DNA from: Methanobrevibacter sp.
GTDB taxonomy: Archaea > Methanobacteriota > Methanobacteria > Methanobacteriales > Methanobacteriaceae
Assembly (NCBI GenBank): GCA_031261945.1
Contig: JAISIQ010000060.1
Span: forward strand, 1-13,501
Length of the DNA: 13,501 bases
Reading direction: 5' to 3'
The notes under the pieces are model-generated. The model saw nothing but the letters and a program-made list of their open reading frames with translations, was not told the origin of the DNA and searched no databases. Below, piece by piece: positions 1-7,806 of the stretch. Position numbers and translations under genes: made by a program. Positions within the stretch are counted from its first letter, which is position 1. The number at the start of each line of letters is the position of its first letter.

Positions 1-28
1 ATAATCAATAAAATATAATCAATAAAAT
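1..28. repeat. Tandem 14-bp repeat upstream of antiporter gene
   Basis: Two exact adjacent copies of ATAATCAATAAAAT (1-14 and 15-28) lie about 30 bp before the antiporter start, where its promoter should be. Similar short tandem duplications recur in other gaps of this window, so replication slippage is as likely as a regulatory role. Confidence 0.7.
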
Positions 29-58
29 AATTAATAGCATAGAAAAGAGCGTGATTAA

Positions 59-1285
59 TTGGACAATATAATTCTTAGTGTTGGTATTATAATACTTTTA
101 GGAATATTATGTATAAAGCTATTAGATAAGCTTAAAGTGCCTTCCTTTTTAGGTTTTTTAGTTATCGGCGTTCTTTTAGGACCTTATGCATTTGATATTT
201 TAGATCAGGCCTTCATGGGACTTACTCAAGAATTATCAACATTAGCTATTGTGATTCTATTGATAAGAGCAGGTTTAGGGCTTAGTAGAGATGCTATGCG
301 TAAAGTTGGACGGCCTGCAGTAGAGATGAGTTTTGTTCCTTCAGTTCTTGAAGGAGTTTCTGTTATTTTTATTGGTCATTATTTACTTGGAATTTCATTT
401 ATAGAAGCAGGTATGTTAGGATTTATTTTAGCTGCAGTTTCACCAGCTATTTTAGTACCTCGAATGCTTGATTTAATTCATAAAGGATTAGGCGTAGCAA
501 AAGGCATTCCAACAGTTTTATTAGCAGGGTCTGCAGCAGATGATGTAGTAGCTATTACAATATTTTCAGCATTTTTAGGTATTTATACTGGAGGAAATGT
601 TAATATTGCCTGGGATCTGATGGGAATTCCAATTTCATTAATATTAGGTATTTTACTTGGTTTTGTAACTGGAATTGTTCTTTTATTTGCATTTAAAAAA
701 TGGGATTTCACAGATGTAGAAAAACTTCTTGTTACATTAGCAACAGGAATTCTTCTAAATTCATTTGGTGAAATGTTACAAGGCATAGTCCCTGTAGCAG
801 GATTAGTTGGAGTAATGGTAATAGGATTCTTAATATTAGATAGAAGTCCAAAAGTTGCTCATTCTCTTTCAAATAAATATTCAAAATTATGGATGTTAGC
901 AGAGATAATTGTCTTTGTTCTTTTAGGAGCTCAATTAAATCTACCAATTATGGTATCAGTAATAGGATTAGGCATATTAGTGATTACTGGAGGATTATTA
1001 TTCAGATTCCTCGGAGTATATATATCTTTAGCTGGAACTGGAATGAATAATAAAGAAAAGCTCTTTTGTATGGTATCTTATATACCAAAAGCAAACGTGC
1101 AAGCAACAATTGGTGCTGTTCCATTAGCTGCGGGCGTGGCATCTGGAGAATTAATTTTAGCTGTTTCAGCTATTTCAATCATATATACTGCTCCGATTGG
1201 AGCTATTTTAATAAAATTCTTAAGTGAAAAACTATTAACAAAAGATGAAAATCTAAAAGACAGCGGTATAATGACTGTTCATTAA
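59..1285 (+). CDS. Cation:proton antiporter (Na+/H+ exchanger-like, CPA superfamily)
   Basis: A 408-residue polytopic membrane protein predicted to exchange H+ for Na+ or K+ across the cytoplasmic membrane. Nearly the whole length is hydrophobic helices (about 12), with the N-terminal re-entrant pattern of the Na_H_Exchanger family (PSFLGFLVIGVLLGP near residues 28-42). The ion-binding site is visible as adjacent aspartates in GSAADDVVAI (D161, D162); a double Asp is the CPA2/electrogenic type, whereas Asn-Asp is typical of electroneutral CPA1 members. Other conserved parts are AAVSPAILVP (125-134), R316 in LLFRF and PKANVQA (343-349). Translation must start at TTG (59): no in-frame ATG lies upstream and the next Met (residue 53) would remove the first helices. 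GTGAT at 51-55 is a ribosome-binding-site-like motif, but unusually close to the TTG. The gene stands alone and converges on the acnX gene. Ion specificity cannot be read from sequence. Confidence 0.9.
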   Translation: MDNIILSVGIIILLGILCIKLLDKLKVPSFLGFLVIGVLLGPYAFDILDQAFMGLTQELSTLAIVILLIRAGLGLSRDAMRKVGRPAVEMSFVPSVLEGVSVIFIGHYLLGISFIEAGMLGFILAAVSPAILVPRMLDLIHKGLGVAKGIPTVLLAGSAADDVVAITIFSAFLGIYTGGNVNIAWDLMGIPISLILGILLGFVTGIVLLFAFKKWDFTDVEKLLVTLATGILLNSFGEMLQGIVPVAGLVGVMVIGFLILDRSPKVAHSLSNKYSKLWMLAEIIVFVLLGAQLNLPIMVSVIGLGILVITGGLLFRFLGVYISLAGTGMNNKEKLFCMVSYIPKANVQATIGAVPLAAGVASGELILAVSAISIIYTAPIGAILIKFLSEKLLTKDENLKDSGIMTVH

Positions 1286-1315
1286 AAATATAAAAATATA
1301 AAAATATAAAAATAG
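1284..1315. repeat. Tandem 8-bp repeat (AAAAATAT) after antiporter stop
   Basis: Three full units of AAAAATAT and a fourth ending in AG begin inside the antiporter stop codon. It is a low-complexity microsatellite with no coding role. Confidence 0.7.
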
Positions 1316-1345
1316 TTATTTAAAAGTTATTTAAAAATGATTATT

Positions 1346-1376
1346 TAAATAATTATTTAATTTGAATAATTATTTA
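1346..1376. terminator. Bidirectional hairpin between convergent genes
   Basis: A perfect 12-bp inverted repeat (1346-1357 paired with 1365-1376, 7-nt loop) made only of A and T sits in the 126-bp gap between the convergent antiporter and acnX genes. Its place suggests a two-way terminator, but in sequence this AT-rich part of it could arise by chance. Confidence 0.4.
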
Positions 1377-1411
1377 TCTATCATTTATATACATTATTTA
1401 TTTTGCATTAT

Positions 1412-2632
1412 TTATTTAAATTTTATTAAATTTTCAAGGCTGTCATATATTACATCAAGTCCACACATACTTGGTACATAATTAGCAGCTTTTGCAGAAT
1501 TTACACCAATAGCTTCATATCCTAATTCTTCAATTGGAGCTACAACCATACAAGTGTCACACACACATAAGCCTCCTGCATCTTCAATAGCTTTTGTATA
1601 ACCCATTCTATCTGCAGCTGCTTTGACATTTATTGATGTGCAGACCCATAAATCATTTTTAACTTTTTTCCCTTTTACTAATTTAGCTATTTCTTCGATT
1701 TCTTCAAGAGATGCATGAGGACATCCTAAACATACTAAATCTGCTTCATTTTTTATAGAAGATGTTAGATTTTCGGAAGTTTCTTTAATATCTTCTGCTG
1801 AAATAGCTATTTTATTAGAATTATCACTATTTATATCATCTTTTTCAGCTATTTGAAATTCAGGAGTTATTTTTTCAATATGATACAATGCAACAGCACC
1901 AGATGAAGCAAGTGCCGCTCCTAATGATTTTAAATTATTATTTGTTGGTTTATTATTAATATAATTATTTTTATCAAGAATAAAATAAGGAACTCCATCT
2001 CCAACTTCTTTACCCACTATATATCCAAGAGATCCATAATCAATACCAGAAATTTCATCTTCAAGCTCGAATATTGTTGTAGCTTTTCTATTTTCTTCAA
2101 GATGATAACCATACAGTGCAGTTTTTCCACAAATAGCTGCAGCTAAAGCACCAGGACCTCCTTCCCTATTTGTTCTTGCACCAATAACAGAATTTACATA
2201 AGCAACAGCTGATGATTCTGACCAAGCTACATAATCTTTAAACCTTGGAACATTACCAACTAAATAAGGAGTGCAGGTACATGTTTTAGAGATGCCGAGA
2301 GCTCCATAAGCATCTACTATTTTATTTTGTTTTTCTGCAAAATTTTTGGAAAATCCAAGTTGTTTCCAGTTATCTAAATCAGTTCCAGCAGGATTTAATG
2401 TAGAAGGAACTTTAGCTGAAGTTAATTTATCTAATGCTAAATCTTCCAAATAGTCAAGCCCTGCATCTCCAATAGTTTTGTAAGAAACACCTGAAATTTG
2501 AGCTGAAGTTATATCTACAAGCTTTTCTGCTTCATAAATATCTCCTAAAGCTATTAATATCTCCATACTTTTTCTTACAGTATCTCCATATTCTCCTTGA
2601 TACATTCTTTCTTCTTCATTAGTTAAATACAT
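1412..2632 (-). CDS. Aconitase X large subunit (DUF521; phosphomevalonate dehydratase large subunit)
   Basis: A 406-residue AcnX catalytic-domain protein. In archaea this family, with a small DUF126 subunit, dehydrates (R)-5-phosphomevalonate to trans-anhydromevalonate 5-phosphate in the modified mevalonate route to isoprenoid lipids. Visible family signatures are [12 protein letters not shown] (118-129), [19 protein letters not shown] (157-175), [11 protein letters not shown] (301-311) and the Cys-rich [11 protein letters not shown] (353-363), which include candidate iron-sulfur cluster ligands. Residues about 262-296 form a polar Asp/Asn/Ser-rich loop. The start is backed by a GAGG ribosome binding site 5 nt upstream. 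The gene begins 13 nt after the RecJ-like gene stops, so it is probably the last gene of an rps15-recJ-acnX transcript. The small subunit is not in the window. The family is certain; the substrate is inferred from archaeal homologues. Confidence 0.88.
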   Translation of the reverse strand: MYLTNEEERMYQGEYGDTVRKSMEILIALGDIYEAEKLVDITSAQISGVSYKTIGDAGLDYLEDLALDKLTSAKVPSTLNPAGTDLDNWKQLGFSKNFAEKQNKIVDAYGALGISKTCTCTPYLVGNVPRFKDYVAWSESSAVAYVNSVIGARTNREGGPGALAAAICGKTALYGYHLEENRKATTIFELEDEISGIDYGSLGYIVGKEVGDGVPYFILDKNNYINNKPTNNNLKSLGAALASSGAVALYHIEKITPEFQIAEKDDINSDNSNKIAISAEDIKETSENLTSSIKNEADLVCLGCPHASLEEIEEIAKLVKGKKVKNDLWVCTSINVKAAADRMGYTKAIEDAGGLCVCDTCMVVAPIEELGYEAIGVNSAKAANYVPSMCGLDVIYDSLENLIKFK

Positions 2633-2645
2633 AATATCCTCGGAA

Positions 2646-4061
2646 TTAGCTATTTAATTGATGTTCTATCATATCATTAACTAGATTTAAAAAATTATCC
2701 ATTTCTTTATAAGGAATCATTGCCCCTGCAGCTATATCATGGCCTCCACCTTGACCACCAAAACTTAAAGAGCTATCATGAAGGGCTTTACCAAGATCAA
2801 CTCCTTTATCAACCATTTCTCTTATGGTTCTTCCAGAAACTTTAATATCATTATGCATTCTGGATAATCCTAAGATTGGTTTATTTTTTGGAAGTAGTTC
2901 AGTAGCTATTCCAACAGCAGAAATTGTTCCCATTACACTTTTTAAAACTTTATCTTCACTATAAATATATTGGATATAGTCAAGTTGATTGGATCTTTCT
3001 CTTTTAATCCATTCCATTCCTTTAATTAATTGATCTCGATATTTTCTTTGGAGATTAATAGCTGCATCTAATGCTTCCCCTCTTTCTCCTAAAGCAATGC
3101 TAAGACCTAATCCTGTTTTTTTATTTTTACCACAGGCATCTAAAATATAAGCATATTCTTCTAAATCTCGTAAAACTGGATTTTCTTTAGGAACACTATA
3201 AACATCACCAAAAATAGCTGGATTAATTTTAATTAATTCATCTTTTAAAACATCTTTTTCTTCATCTTCAAGATCTGTAAATTTAATTCCATAAGAAAGT
3301 CCCATTTTTTCTAAAAATCCTGTAGATCCTTCTAAATCACCAGTTAATCCTGGAAGAGCTGGTGTGAAAGTATAAGCTAAAGATTTATATAATGGTTCTT
3401 GAGCTTTAGAAACAGTTTTAAGATCCTCATGAATTTCAAGAGAACCAGATTCTTTCCCATCTTCAACAATTAGCTCATTTATTCCTATAAATCCATTTTG
3501 TCCTTGCATATCACCAAAAGCACCAACAAGAGCAAGAGGAGCAAGGTGTTTTTTTCCTTCTCCAAGTTCTCTTATTGTTAAATAGCTAGTACCAGCACCA
3601 CTAATTTCAGTACTACCATCTATACCAAATAAATGAGGATTTACATGAATATGGCTAAAATCCCTGTTATCTCTGTTATCCCTGTTATTTCTGTTGTTAT
3701 TAGGATTTTCATCATGAGTTTCATCAGAATCTGGTTGATGATGATCAGCTATTATAACATCTGCTTTCAAATAGCTAATTGGTTTTAAACAAGCACTTCC
3801 CATATCTGAGAAGATAAATAGCTTATATTTTTCTTTAGCTAATTCAGCTATTACATCAGATTTTAAACGAGGGACGATTGTTGTATGAAATTGTCCTCCT
3901 TCTTCTGTAATAGCTTTAGCTATTACTCCTGCTGCGGATAATCCATCAGCGTCATTATGAGATACTATTCGTATAACATGATCTTCCTTGATGTGCTTAC
4001 TTAGAAGATCTTTTGCTTCATTAGCTCTATTTAACAAGGAGTGCTGCTTCTGTTGGGTCAT
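2646..4061 (-). CDS. Archaeal RecJ-like DHH-family single-strand nuclease
   Basis: A 471-residue DHH/DHHA1 phosphoesterase of the archaeal RecJ type, related to the GINS-associated nuclease (GAN) and its paralogues, acting on single-stranded nucleic acid in replication or repair. Motif [13 protein letters not shown] (34-45), motif II SDMGSA (85-90), the DHH motif (106-108) and the C-terminal DHHA1 signature [12 protein letters not shown] (435-446) are all intact, so the protein should be active. Directly after DHH, residues about 114-136 are an Asn/Asp/Arg-rich insertion encoded by a 9-bp tandem repeat (3662-3697). The ATG at 4061 lies inside rps15, giving a 35-nt overlap; GGATGGAG just upstream supports this start, though TTG at codon 10 is a less likely alternative. 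Which archaeal RecJ subgroup it belongs to (nuclease or inactive Cdc45-like) favours nuclease because the metal-binding motifs are kept. Confidence 0.88.
   Translation of the reverse strand: MTQQKQHSLLNRANEAKDLLSKHIKEDHVIRIVSHNDADGLSAAGVIAKAITEEGGQFHTTIVPRLKSDVIAELAKEKYKLFIFSDMGSACLKPISYLKADVIIADHHQPDSDETHDENPNNNRNNRDNRDNRDFSHIHVNPHLFGIDGSTEISGAGTSYLTIRELGEGKKHLAPLALVGAFGDMQGQNGFIGINELIVEDGKESGSLEIHEDLKTVSKAQEPLYKSLAYTFTPALPGLTGDLEGSTGFLEKMGLSYGIKFTDLEDEEKDVLKDELIKINPAIFGDVYSVPKENPVLRDLEEYAYILDACGKNKKTGLGLSIALGERGEALDAAINLQRKYRDQLIKGMEWIKRERSNQLDYIQYIYSEDKVLKSVMGTISAVGIATELLPKNKPILGLSRMHNDIKVSGRTIREMVDKGVDLGKALHDSSLSFGGQGGGHDIAAGAMIPYKEMDNFLNLVNDMIEHQLNS
3662..3697. repeat. 9-bp coding tandem repeat in RecJ-like gene
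   Basis: Four adjacent 9-bp units of the form YYCTGTTRT (3662, 3671, 3680, 3689) encode the repeated Asp-Asn-Arg stretch that follows the DHH motif. The unit length keeps frame, as expected of slippage tolerated in a surface loop. Confidence 0.8.
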
Positions 4062-4425
4062 ATCTCCATCCTTCAGGCAATTCGCCTTCGTTTACATAAT
4101 ATGCTCCTAATCTCCTAATCCTAGCTTCTATTATAGATAATCCTCTTTTAGTGTGTAAATCTTTTGGATTTTCTTTAAGATGATCTCTTATGTTTACAGC
4201 TCTTTTAATTAAGTTCATTATATCTTCTGGATATTCTTGAGCTTGTTCATTTCTTTTTAAAATAGCTGTAATCTTTTCACCAGTAACAGCTTTGACACTT
4301 GGAATTCCATATTGATCTCTTAATATAATTCCAATTTCACTAGTAGATTTGCCTTCTTTTGTAAATTTTAATATAAATTCTTCAATCTCTTCATTTGAGT
4401 AAGTAACCCACTCTGGTTTTGCCAT
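4027..4425 (-). CDS. rps15: 30S ribosomal protein S15 (uS15), archaeal type
   Basis: A 132-residue archaeal/eukaryotic-type uS15, which binds 16S rRNA in the small-subunit platform. The start [18 protein letters not shown], the helix with [17 protein letters not shown] and the C-terminal [16 protein letters not shown] are diagnostic. The N-terminal extension relative to bacterial S15 (about 89 residues) is normal for archaea. GAGGTAAT at a good distance from the ATG is a strong ribosome binding site. Its 3' end overlaps the RecJ-like gene by 35 nt, so the two are translationally linked, and it is the first gene of the probable rps15-recJ-acnX transcript. The region upstream is low-complexity and no clear promoter can be picked out. 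Confidence 0.97.
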   Translation of the reverse strand: MAKPEWVTYSNEEIEEFILKFTKEGKSTSEIGIILRDQYGIPSVKAVTGEKITAILKRNEQAQEYPEDIMNLIKRAVNIRDHLKENPKDLHTKRGLSIIEARIRRLGAYYVNEGELPEGWRYDPTEAALLVK

Positions 4426-4801
4426 AATATTACCTCTTTATTTTCTTTATTTATTTGTTTATTTATTTCTTTTACTTCTAATATTACATCTATTACTTCT
4501 ATTATTTTTATTACTTCTATTATTTTCGTTATATTTATTATATTTATTAATTTTAACTACATTATTGATTATTATTAATTATTAATATTATTATTACTAT
4601 TATCAATAATACAAATACTAATACAAATATTAACACTAATACTAACACTATTATTACTATTATTATTACTATTACTACTAATACTATTATAAATAAATCT
4701 AATAATATTAACAATATCCATTATAAATATCCATTATAATGCATAAATAATACAAATTATAATATAAATATAATATAAATATAAATACATAAATATAATC
4801 G
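4426..4801. repeat. Gene-free low-complexity gap with trinucleotide-like microsatellites
   Basis: These 376 bp between rdgB and rps15 hold no ORF. They are almost pure A/T broken by single C residues, built from drifting units such as TATTACTAT, AATACTAAT and TTATTTAT (densest at about 4600-4690). The rps15 promoter must lie near 4440-4520, but the composition hides any TATA box. No RNA gene is recognisable. Confidence 0.65.
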
Positions 4802-5476
4802 CTATGATTCATTATTATTTTCATTATTATTGGAAATATACCAATTAATAAAAAGGTCTAATGAATTTTTTCTATGAGAAAACTGGTTTTTTTCTGAAGT
4901 TGAAAGTTCTCCAAAAGTTTTATTTTTTTCTGGAACATAGAAAATTGGATCAAAAGCAAATCCTTTATTTCCTTTTTCTTCAAATGCAATTTGTCCTTGG
5001 ACTTTGCCTAAAAAAATCTTGGGCTCGATATTGGGGGCACAATACCCAATGACCGACCTGAATTCAGCATAACGGTCCTTTGGATTATCAATTGAATCAT
5101 CAATTGAATCATCAGTTAAATTATCAGTTGAATTATCAATATCAATCGAATTATTTGAAGTATCGCAATTACTTGCATCATCTATGTCATTCATCAAATT
5201 TAGGATTCCTTTATTTCCGATTGTATCTTGTACAAATGAAGAATAAGTTCCTGGAAACCAATTAAGAGCTTTGATGAATAAACCAGCATCTTCAACAATC
5301 ACAGGTTTATTTAATTTTTCTGCAGCATATTTTGCACCAGCTTTAGCTACATCCTCAAGTGTTCCTTGAGGTTCTATGTAACCTAAGTCCATATGCTCTA
5401 ATTCAATATTGAATTTTTGAAAAATTTCTTCTGCTTCTTTTACTTTGTGTTTGTTACCAGTTATAAATGTTATCAT
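4802..5476 (-). CDS. rdgB: XTP/dITP diphosphatase (Ham1/RdgB family)
   Basis: A 224-residue nucleotide-pool sanitising pyrophosphatase that hydrolyses XTP, ITP and dITP to the monophosphates. Family motifs are TGNKHK (6-11), [19 protein letters not shown] (61-79), [12 protein letters not shown] (172-183) and FSHRKNSL (199-206). The protein is about 35 residues longer than the usual 185-195 because of an Asp/Asn/Ser-rich insertion (about 97-132), partly encoded by a 12-bp tandem repeat, plus a short Asn-rich tail. All catalytic motifs flank the insertion undisturbed. No ribosome binding site precedes the ATG; AATATATC (5503-5510) is a TATA-like box about 26 nt upstream, so the mRNA may be leaderless. 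The gene has its own promoter region because 3.6 kb of accessory DNA separates it from kae1-bud32. Confidence 0.93.
   Translation of the reverse strand: MITFITGNKHKVKEAEEIFQKFNIELEHMDLGYIEPQGTLEDVAKAGAKYAAEKLNKPVIVEDAGLFIKALNWFPGTYSSFVQDTIGNKGILNLMNDIDDASNCDTSNNSIDIDNSTDNLTDDSIDDSIDNPKDRYAEFRSVIGYCAPNIEPKIFLGKVQGQIAFEEKGNKGFAFDPIFYVPEKNKTFGELSTSEKNQFSHRKNSLDLFINWYISNNNENNNES
5088..5153. repeat. 12-bp coding tandem repeat in rdgB
   Basis: Four consecutive 12-bp units (5088, 5100, 5112, 5124) of the type TCARTTRAATYA, then an 18-bp variant, encode repeated four-residue blocks ([16 protein letters not shown]) in the loop insertion. The first two units are identical, which suggests recent duplication. 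Confidence 0.85.
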
Positions 5477-5684
5477 ATAATGAAATTTTGAACTTGAGAA
5501 TTAATATATCTTTTTAATTATTAGTAAAGTTTTTCAATTATTAATAAATTTCAATATCATAAAATATCATAGTATATTGTTAATTAATAAAATTTAATAA
5601 ATTAAATTAATAAATTATTATACTAAATCATTAAAATAAAGTAATAAAATAAAGTAATAATATTTCCATAATAAAAGAATATTT

Positions 5685-5708
5685 TTATATGGTAAAAAAA
5701 CCATATAA
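5685..5708. promoter_or_regulatory. Inverted-repeat operator/TATA box of vapBC
   Basis: A perfect 8-bp inverted repeat, TTATATGG (5685-5692) and CCATATAA (5701-5708) around an 8-nt A-rich spacer, ends 37 nt before the vapB ATG. Its arms overlap TATA-box-like sequence, so binding of the ribbon-helix-helix antitoxin here would block TBP. This is the expected arrangement for an autoregulated vapBC operon; binding itself is inferred. Confidence 0.55.
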
Positions 5709-5745
5709 TAAAACAAGAGATTAAGTTAGAAAGATTAGGTTATTA

Positions 5746-6024
5746 ATGGAAAGTGTGATTATGGGAAGTCAAAAAATTAAAACTACTATGAATATTGAAA
5801 GTAATTTATTAATGGAAGTGAAAGAAATGGCTAATGCTAAAAAAATCACACAAACAGAAATAGTAAATAATCTATTAAAGAAAGGATTATTATTAGAAAA
5901 ACAAGCAGAAAAACAAAAAGCAACGAAAGGAAATAATTTTCTTAAATTAGCAGGGATTGTGACAGCTGAAAAACCATTTAATGCAACTGAAGAAGTGAAA
6001 AAATTACGAAATGGAGAACTATGA
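5746..6024 (+). CDS. vapB: Ribbon-helix-helix antitoxin (VapB-like)
   Basis: A 92-residue small basic protein. Residues about 9-50 fit a MetJ/Arc-type ribbon-helix-helix: a short strand (KIKTTMNI) and two amphipathic helices (LLMEVKEMANAKK and TQTEIVNNLLKKGLLLE). The charged C-terminal tail would wrap and inhibit the toxin. It overlaps the next gene by 4 nt (ATGA at 6021-6024), so antitoxin and toxin are translationally coupled. The ATG at 5746 gives the longest product, but the in-frame ATG at 5761 (MGSQKIK) is closer to the domain start; neither has a convincing ribosome binding site. It lies at the left side of the accessory insertion. Confidence 0.75.
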   Translation: MESVIMGSQKIKTTMNIESNLLMEVKEMANAKKITQTEIVNNLLKKGLLLEKQAEKQKATKGNNFLKLAGIVTAEKPFNATEEVKKLRNGEL

Positions 6025-6404
6025 TACTTTTAGATGCAAATTATTTAATATCTTTATTTGTAAAAAGAGAGAAAAATCATGAAAGAGCTATTGAAATAGC
6101 AAAATATATTCAAAATGAAGAAAAAATAATATCTAAGCTAATTATAGCTGAAACAATAACTATTTTAAAAAAGAAATTAAAAACAAAAGATATTATTAAA
6201 ATATATAACACATTGGAAAATTTCACTATTGCAGAAGATAGTCATTTATTTAATGAAGGTTTTGAGGAATTTATCAAGTATGATGGTGAAATAAGCTTTT
6301 TTGATGCTGTATATATTGCTTTAATGAAAAATCTAAAAATAAGAGAAATAGTAAGCTTTGATACAGATTTTGATAATAAAAAAGGAATACATCGAATCCA
6401 TTAA
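6021..6404 (+). CDS. vapC: PIN-domain ribonuclease toxin (VapC-like)
   Basis: A 127-residue PIN-domain protein, the normal size for VapC toxins, which cleave tRNA or rRNA with Mg2+. The acidic active site is complete: D5 in ILLDANYLI, E44 in IIAETITIL, D95 in SFFDAVYIA and D114/D116 in SFDTDFD. Coupling to the ribbon-helix-helix gene upstream supports a type II toxin-antitoxin role. The stop codon is only 15 nt before the tRNA-Arg fragment, which places the module right at an integration-site remnant. The RNA target cannot be predicted. Confidence 0.85.
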   Translation: MILLDANYLISLFVKREKNHERAIEIAKYIQNEEKIISKLIIAETITILKKKLKTKDIIKIYNTLENFTIAEDSHLFNEGFEEFIKYDGEISFFDAVYIALMKNLKIREIVSFDTDFDNKKGIHRIH

Positions 6405-6419
6405 TATAATTACTACAAA

Positions 6420-6461
6420 TTCCTAATCCGTAGATCGAGGGTTCAAATCCTTCCAGGTCCG
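6420..6461 (+). tRNA. Partial tRNA-Arg(CCT): 3' half only, integration-site (att) remnant
   Basis: Forty-two bases match tRNA positions 32-73 exactly in layout: anticodon loop TTCCTAA (6420-6426, anticodon CCT), 3' anticodon strand TCCGT, variable loop AGATC, T stem GAGGG/CCTTC around loop TTCAAAT (6442-6448), 3' acceptor strand CAGGTCC and discriminator G (6461), with no CCA. Nothing upstream can form the 5' acceptor, D arm or 5' anticodon strand, so it cannot be a working tRNA. A break in the anticodon loop is where many tyrosine integrases cross over in tRNA genes. A decayed integrase lies just downstream in convergent orientation, so this is best read as an att site left by an integrated element. 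Confidence 0.85.
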
Positions 6462-6556
6462 TATTATTCTTTTATTTTTTAAATGCTTCTTTAAATTAAT
6501 TAATTTTAAAAATATTATAGTTTTAACTATTTATTTTAATATTTAGATGATTAGAA

Positions 6557-6827
6557 TTATAGCATAGAAATAATATTCTTCTTTAATAAGTATTCATAAT
6601 AATTATAAAGATATGAAGTTATTTTTCTATCATTAATATCCTTTTATGTGTGGTATTCCATTTGTGTAAGTATGGTTATTCTTTTTAGCTTCAAATATTA
6701 ATTGATATGATGTTTTACCAGTAATTTCATACACTTCAGTTAAAGTCTTAATATAATGATGTATCTTAGATTCAGATAAGTTCTTTCTAAGAAACATCTA
6801 CTTAAGTTTAATATCATTCGAAATCAT
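6557..6827 (-). pseudogene. Decayed tyrosine recombinase/integrase, N-terminal part
   Basis: Reading the minus strand gives a broken SAM-like, core-binding domain of an archaeal phage-type integrase. From ATG 6827 it reads MISNDIKLK, meets TAG (6800-6798), then continues in frame with MFLRKNLSESKIHHYIKTL and EVYEITGKTSYQLIFEAKK up to GIPHIKGY and TAA (6635-6633). A one-base shift just before this TAA opens NDRKITSYLYNYYEYLLKK to a stop at 6557. So there is at least one nonsense codon and one frameshift, and the catalytic C-terminal domain (Arg-His-Arg-Tyr) is absent. Further sequence toward 6462 has no clear frame. The gene points toward the tRNA-Arg fragment, as integrases beside their att site usually do. 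The family call rests on remembered patterns of core-binding domains. Confidence 0.72.
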
Positions 6828-7153
6828 AATACTATATTCCCCAACATCATATGAAAACTTACAGAAAGGCTTTAAATTCCTAAAATTGAATAAAAAATAA
6901 GCAGAATATAAATTTAAATAAAAATAGATATTGAAAAAATAGAAAAATACATAAGATTTTAATCAAACAATCAAGAAATATAAGTAAACCTAAATAAAAA
7001 AACAAATCTTTAAAAATATAATTAAAATGTGATTAATATTCTCAATTTCATTAAAAAAGTCTAAAATCTGTTTCATAAAGTTAAATAAAGAATAAAATAA
7101 GAAAAATAATATAAAAATAAATAAATAAATTTTTAAGAATAATTCTTTTTTAG
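6828..7153. other. Gene-free AT-rich stretch upstream of dead integrase
   Basis: These 326 bp have no intact ORF. The part nearest the integrase remnant (to about 6890) stays open in the integrase frame and may be further decayed element DNA. From about 6890 to 7150 it is A-rich low-complexity sequence with no recognisable gene, RNA or repeat, and it ends at the 3' end of the FMN-binding protein gene. Confidence 0.5.
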
Positions 7154-7555
7154 TTAAATTTTATATTCCTTTGGTGGTTCTCCTGAAAAGTCAGCTATTA
7201 CAGCAGTTCCTTCAATTGAAAATACCTCGAAAGTAGAATTATCTGGAGTTTCATATATTCCTTTGACTAATTCACTACTATTAATTAGCTTTTCTTTGAT
7301 TTTTAAATCATCAGTAAAGTTAACTTTTCCTGTTATTCTTATCCATACAAATTCAGGGCTTGCAGTAGTCAATTCAACATCTGGTAAATTTTTTAACTCT
7401 TTATAAACTGGTTTTTCATTACTAGTACAGAAATATAATTTTCCATTTGTTTCAGTCATAAATTGAACTGGTCTTACTTTAGGTTTATTATCTAATCCTA
7501 CGGTTGCTAAATATTGAATTGGGTTTTCTTTTAAAAAATTTATTACTTCATTCAT
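7154..7555 (-). CDS. Pyridoxamine 5'-phosphate oxidase-like FMN-binding protein
   Basis: A 133-residue single-domain split-barrel flavoprotein of the pyridoxamine-phosphate-oxidase-related group. The N-terminal NEVINFLKENPIQYLATVG, then KPKVRPVQFM, GKLYFCTSNEKPVYKELK and WIRITGKVNF are typical of the small FMN- or F420-binding barrels that reduce or bind flavin cofactors; the precise substrate is unknown. The ORF opens at 7576, but GGAGG lies 9 nt before the second ATG (7555), so translation very probably starts there. It is transcribed divergently from the HxlR-family regulator, with two candidate operators between them, a layout common for redox-responsive flavoprotein genes. It lies in the accessory interval between rdgB and kae1. 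Confidence 0.82.
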   Translation of the reverse strand: MNEVINFLKENPIQYLATVGLDNKPKVRPVQFMTETNGKLYFCTSNEKPVYKELKNLPDVELTTASPEFVWIRITGKVNFTDDLKIKEKLINSSELVKGIYETPDNSTFEVFSIEGTAVIADFSGEPPKEYKI

Positions 7556-7699
7556 TTTATTTTTCCTCCAAAACATAATGTTTCTCCAATTTTAAGTAAT
7601 TATATACAAATTTTTCATAAAATTTATATTATATCAAAATATAATATTTTTTATATAAATTAAAATATAATATACTAAATATTTTAATATAAAAAATAT

Positions 7700-7721
7700 A
7701 ATCTGTTATAATTGACAGATT
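7700..7721. promoter_or_regulatory. Inverted repeat in divergent promoter region
   Basis: AATCTGT (7700-7706) and ACAGATT (7715-7721) form a perfect 7-bp inverted repeat with an 8-nt spacer, midway between the divergent flavoprotein and hxlR-type genes. It is one of the few places with several G/C bases in an otherwise A/T gap, so it is a reasonable operator candidate. Confidence 0.45.
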
Positions 7722-7743
7722 GTACTTTATAGTTTATTTAAAG

Positions 7744-7796
7744 CTATTTAAATAGATTTTGTAACCATTAGGTAACTAGTAACCAATAGGTAACTA
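7744..7796 (+). promoter_or_regulatory. hxlR-type gene promoter with tandem 18-bp operator
   Basis: A TATA-like TATTTAAATAG (about 7746-7756) is followed by two adjacent 18-bp copies, 7761-7778 and 7779-7796, of GTAACCAWTAGGTAACTA differing at one base. GTAAC therefore occurs four times with starts at 7761, 7772, 7779 and 7790 (spacing 11, 7, 11). The expected transcription start falls inside the first copy, so bound protein would block initiation. GGTGA (7798-7802) follows as ribosome binding site. Autoregulation by the HxlR protein is inferred. Confidence 0.6.
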
Positions 7797-7806
7797 TGGT
7801 GAGCTT

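Noticed and set aside
583..947. Minus-strand ORFs of 67 and 71 codons
   Set aside because: Both lie inside the antiporter gene in antisense and show no protein features of their own.
6420..6461. True split tRNA (as in Nanoarchaeum) or intron-containing tRNA-Arg
   Set aside because: No GC-rich pairing leader precedes the half, no 5' half is in the window, and a dead integrase lies beside it, so an att remnant is simpler. Only a genome search can exclude it fully.
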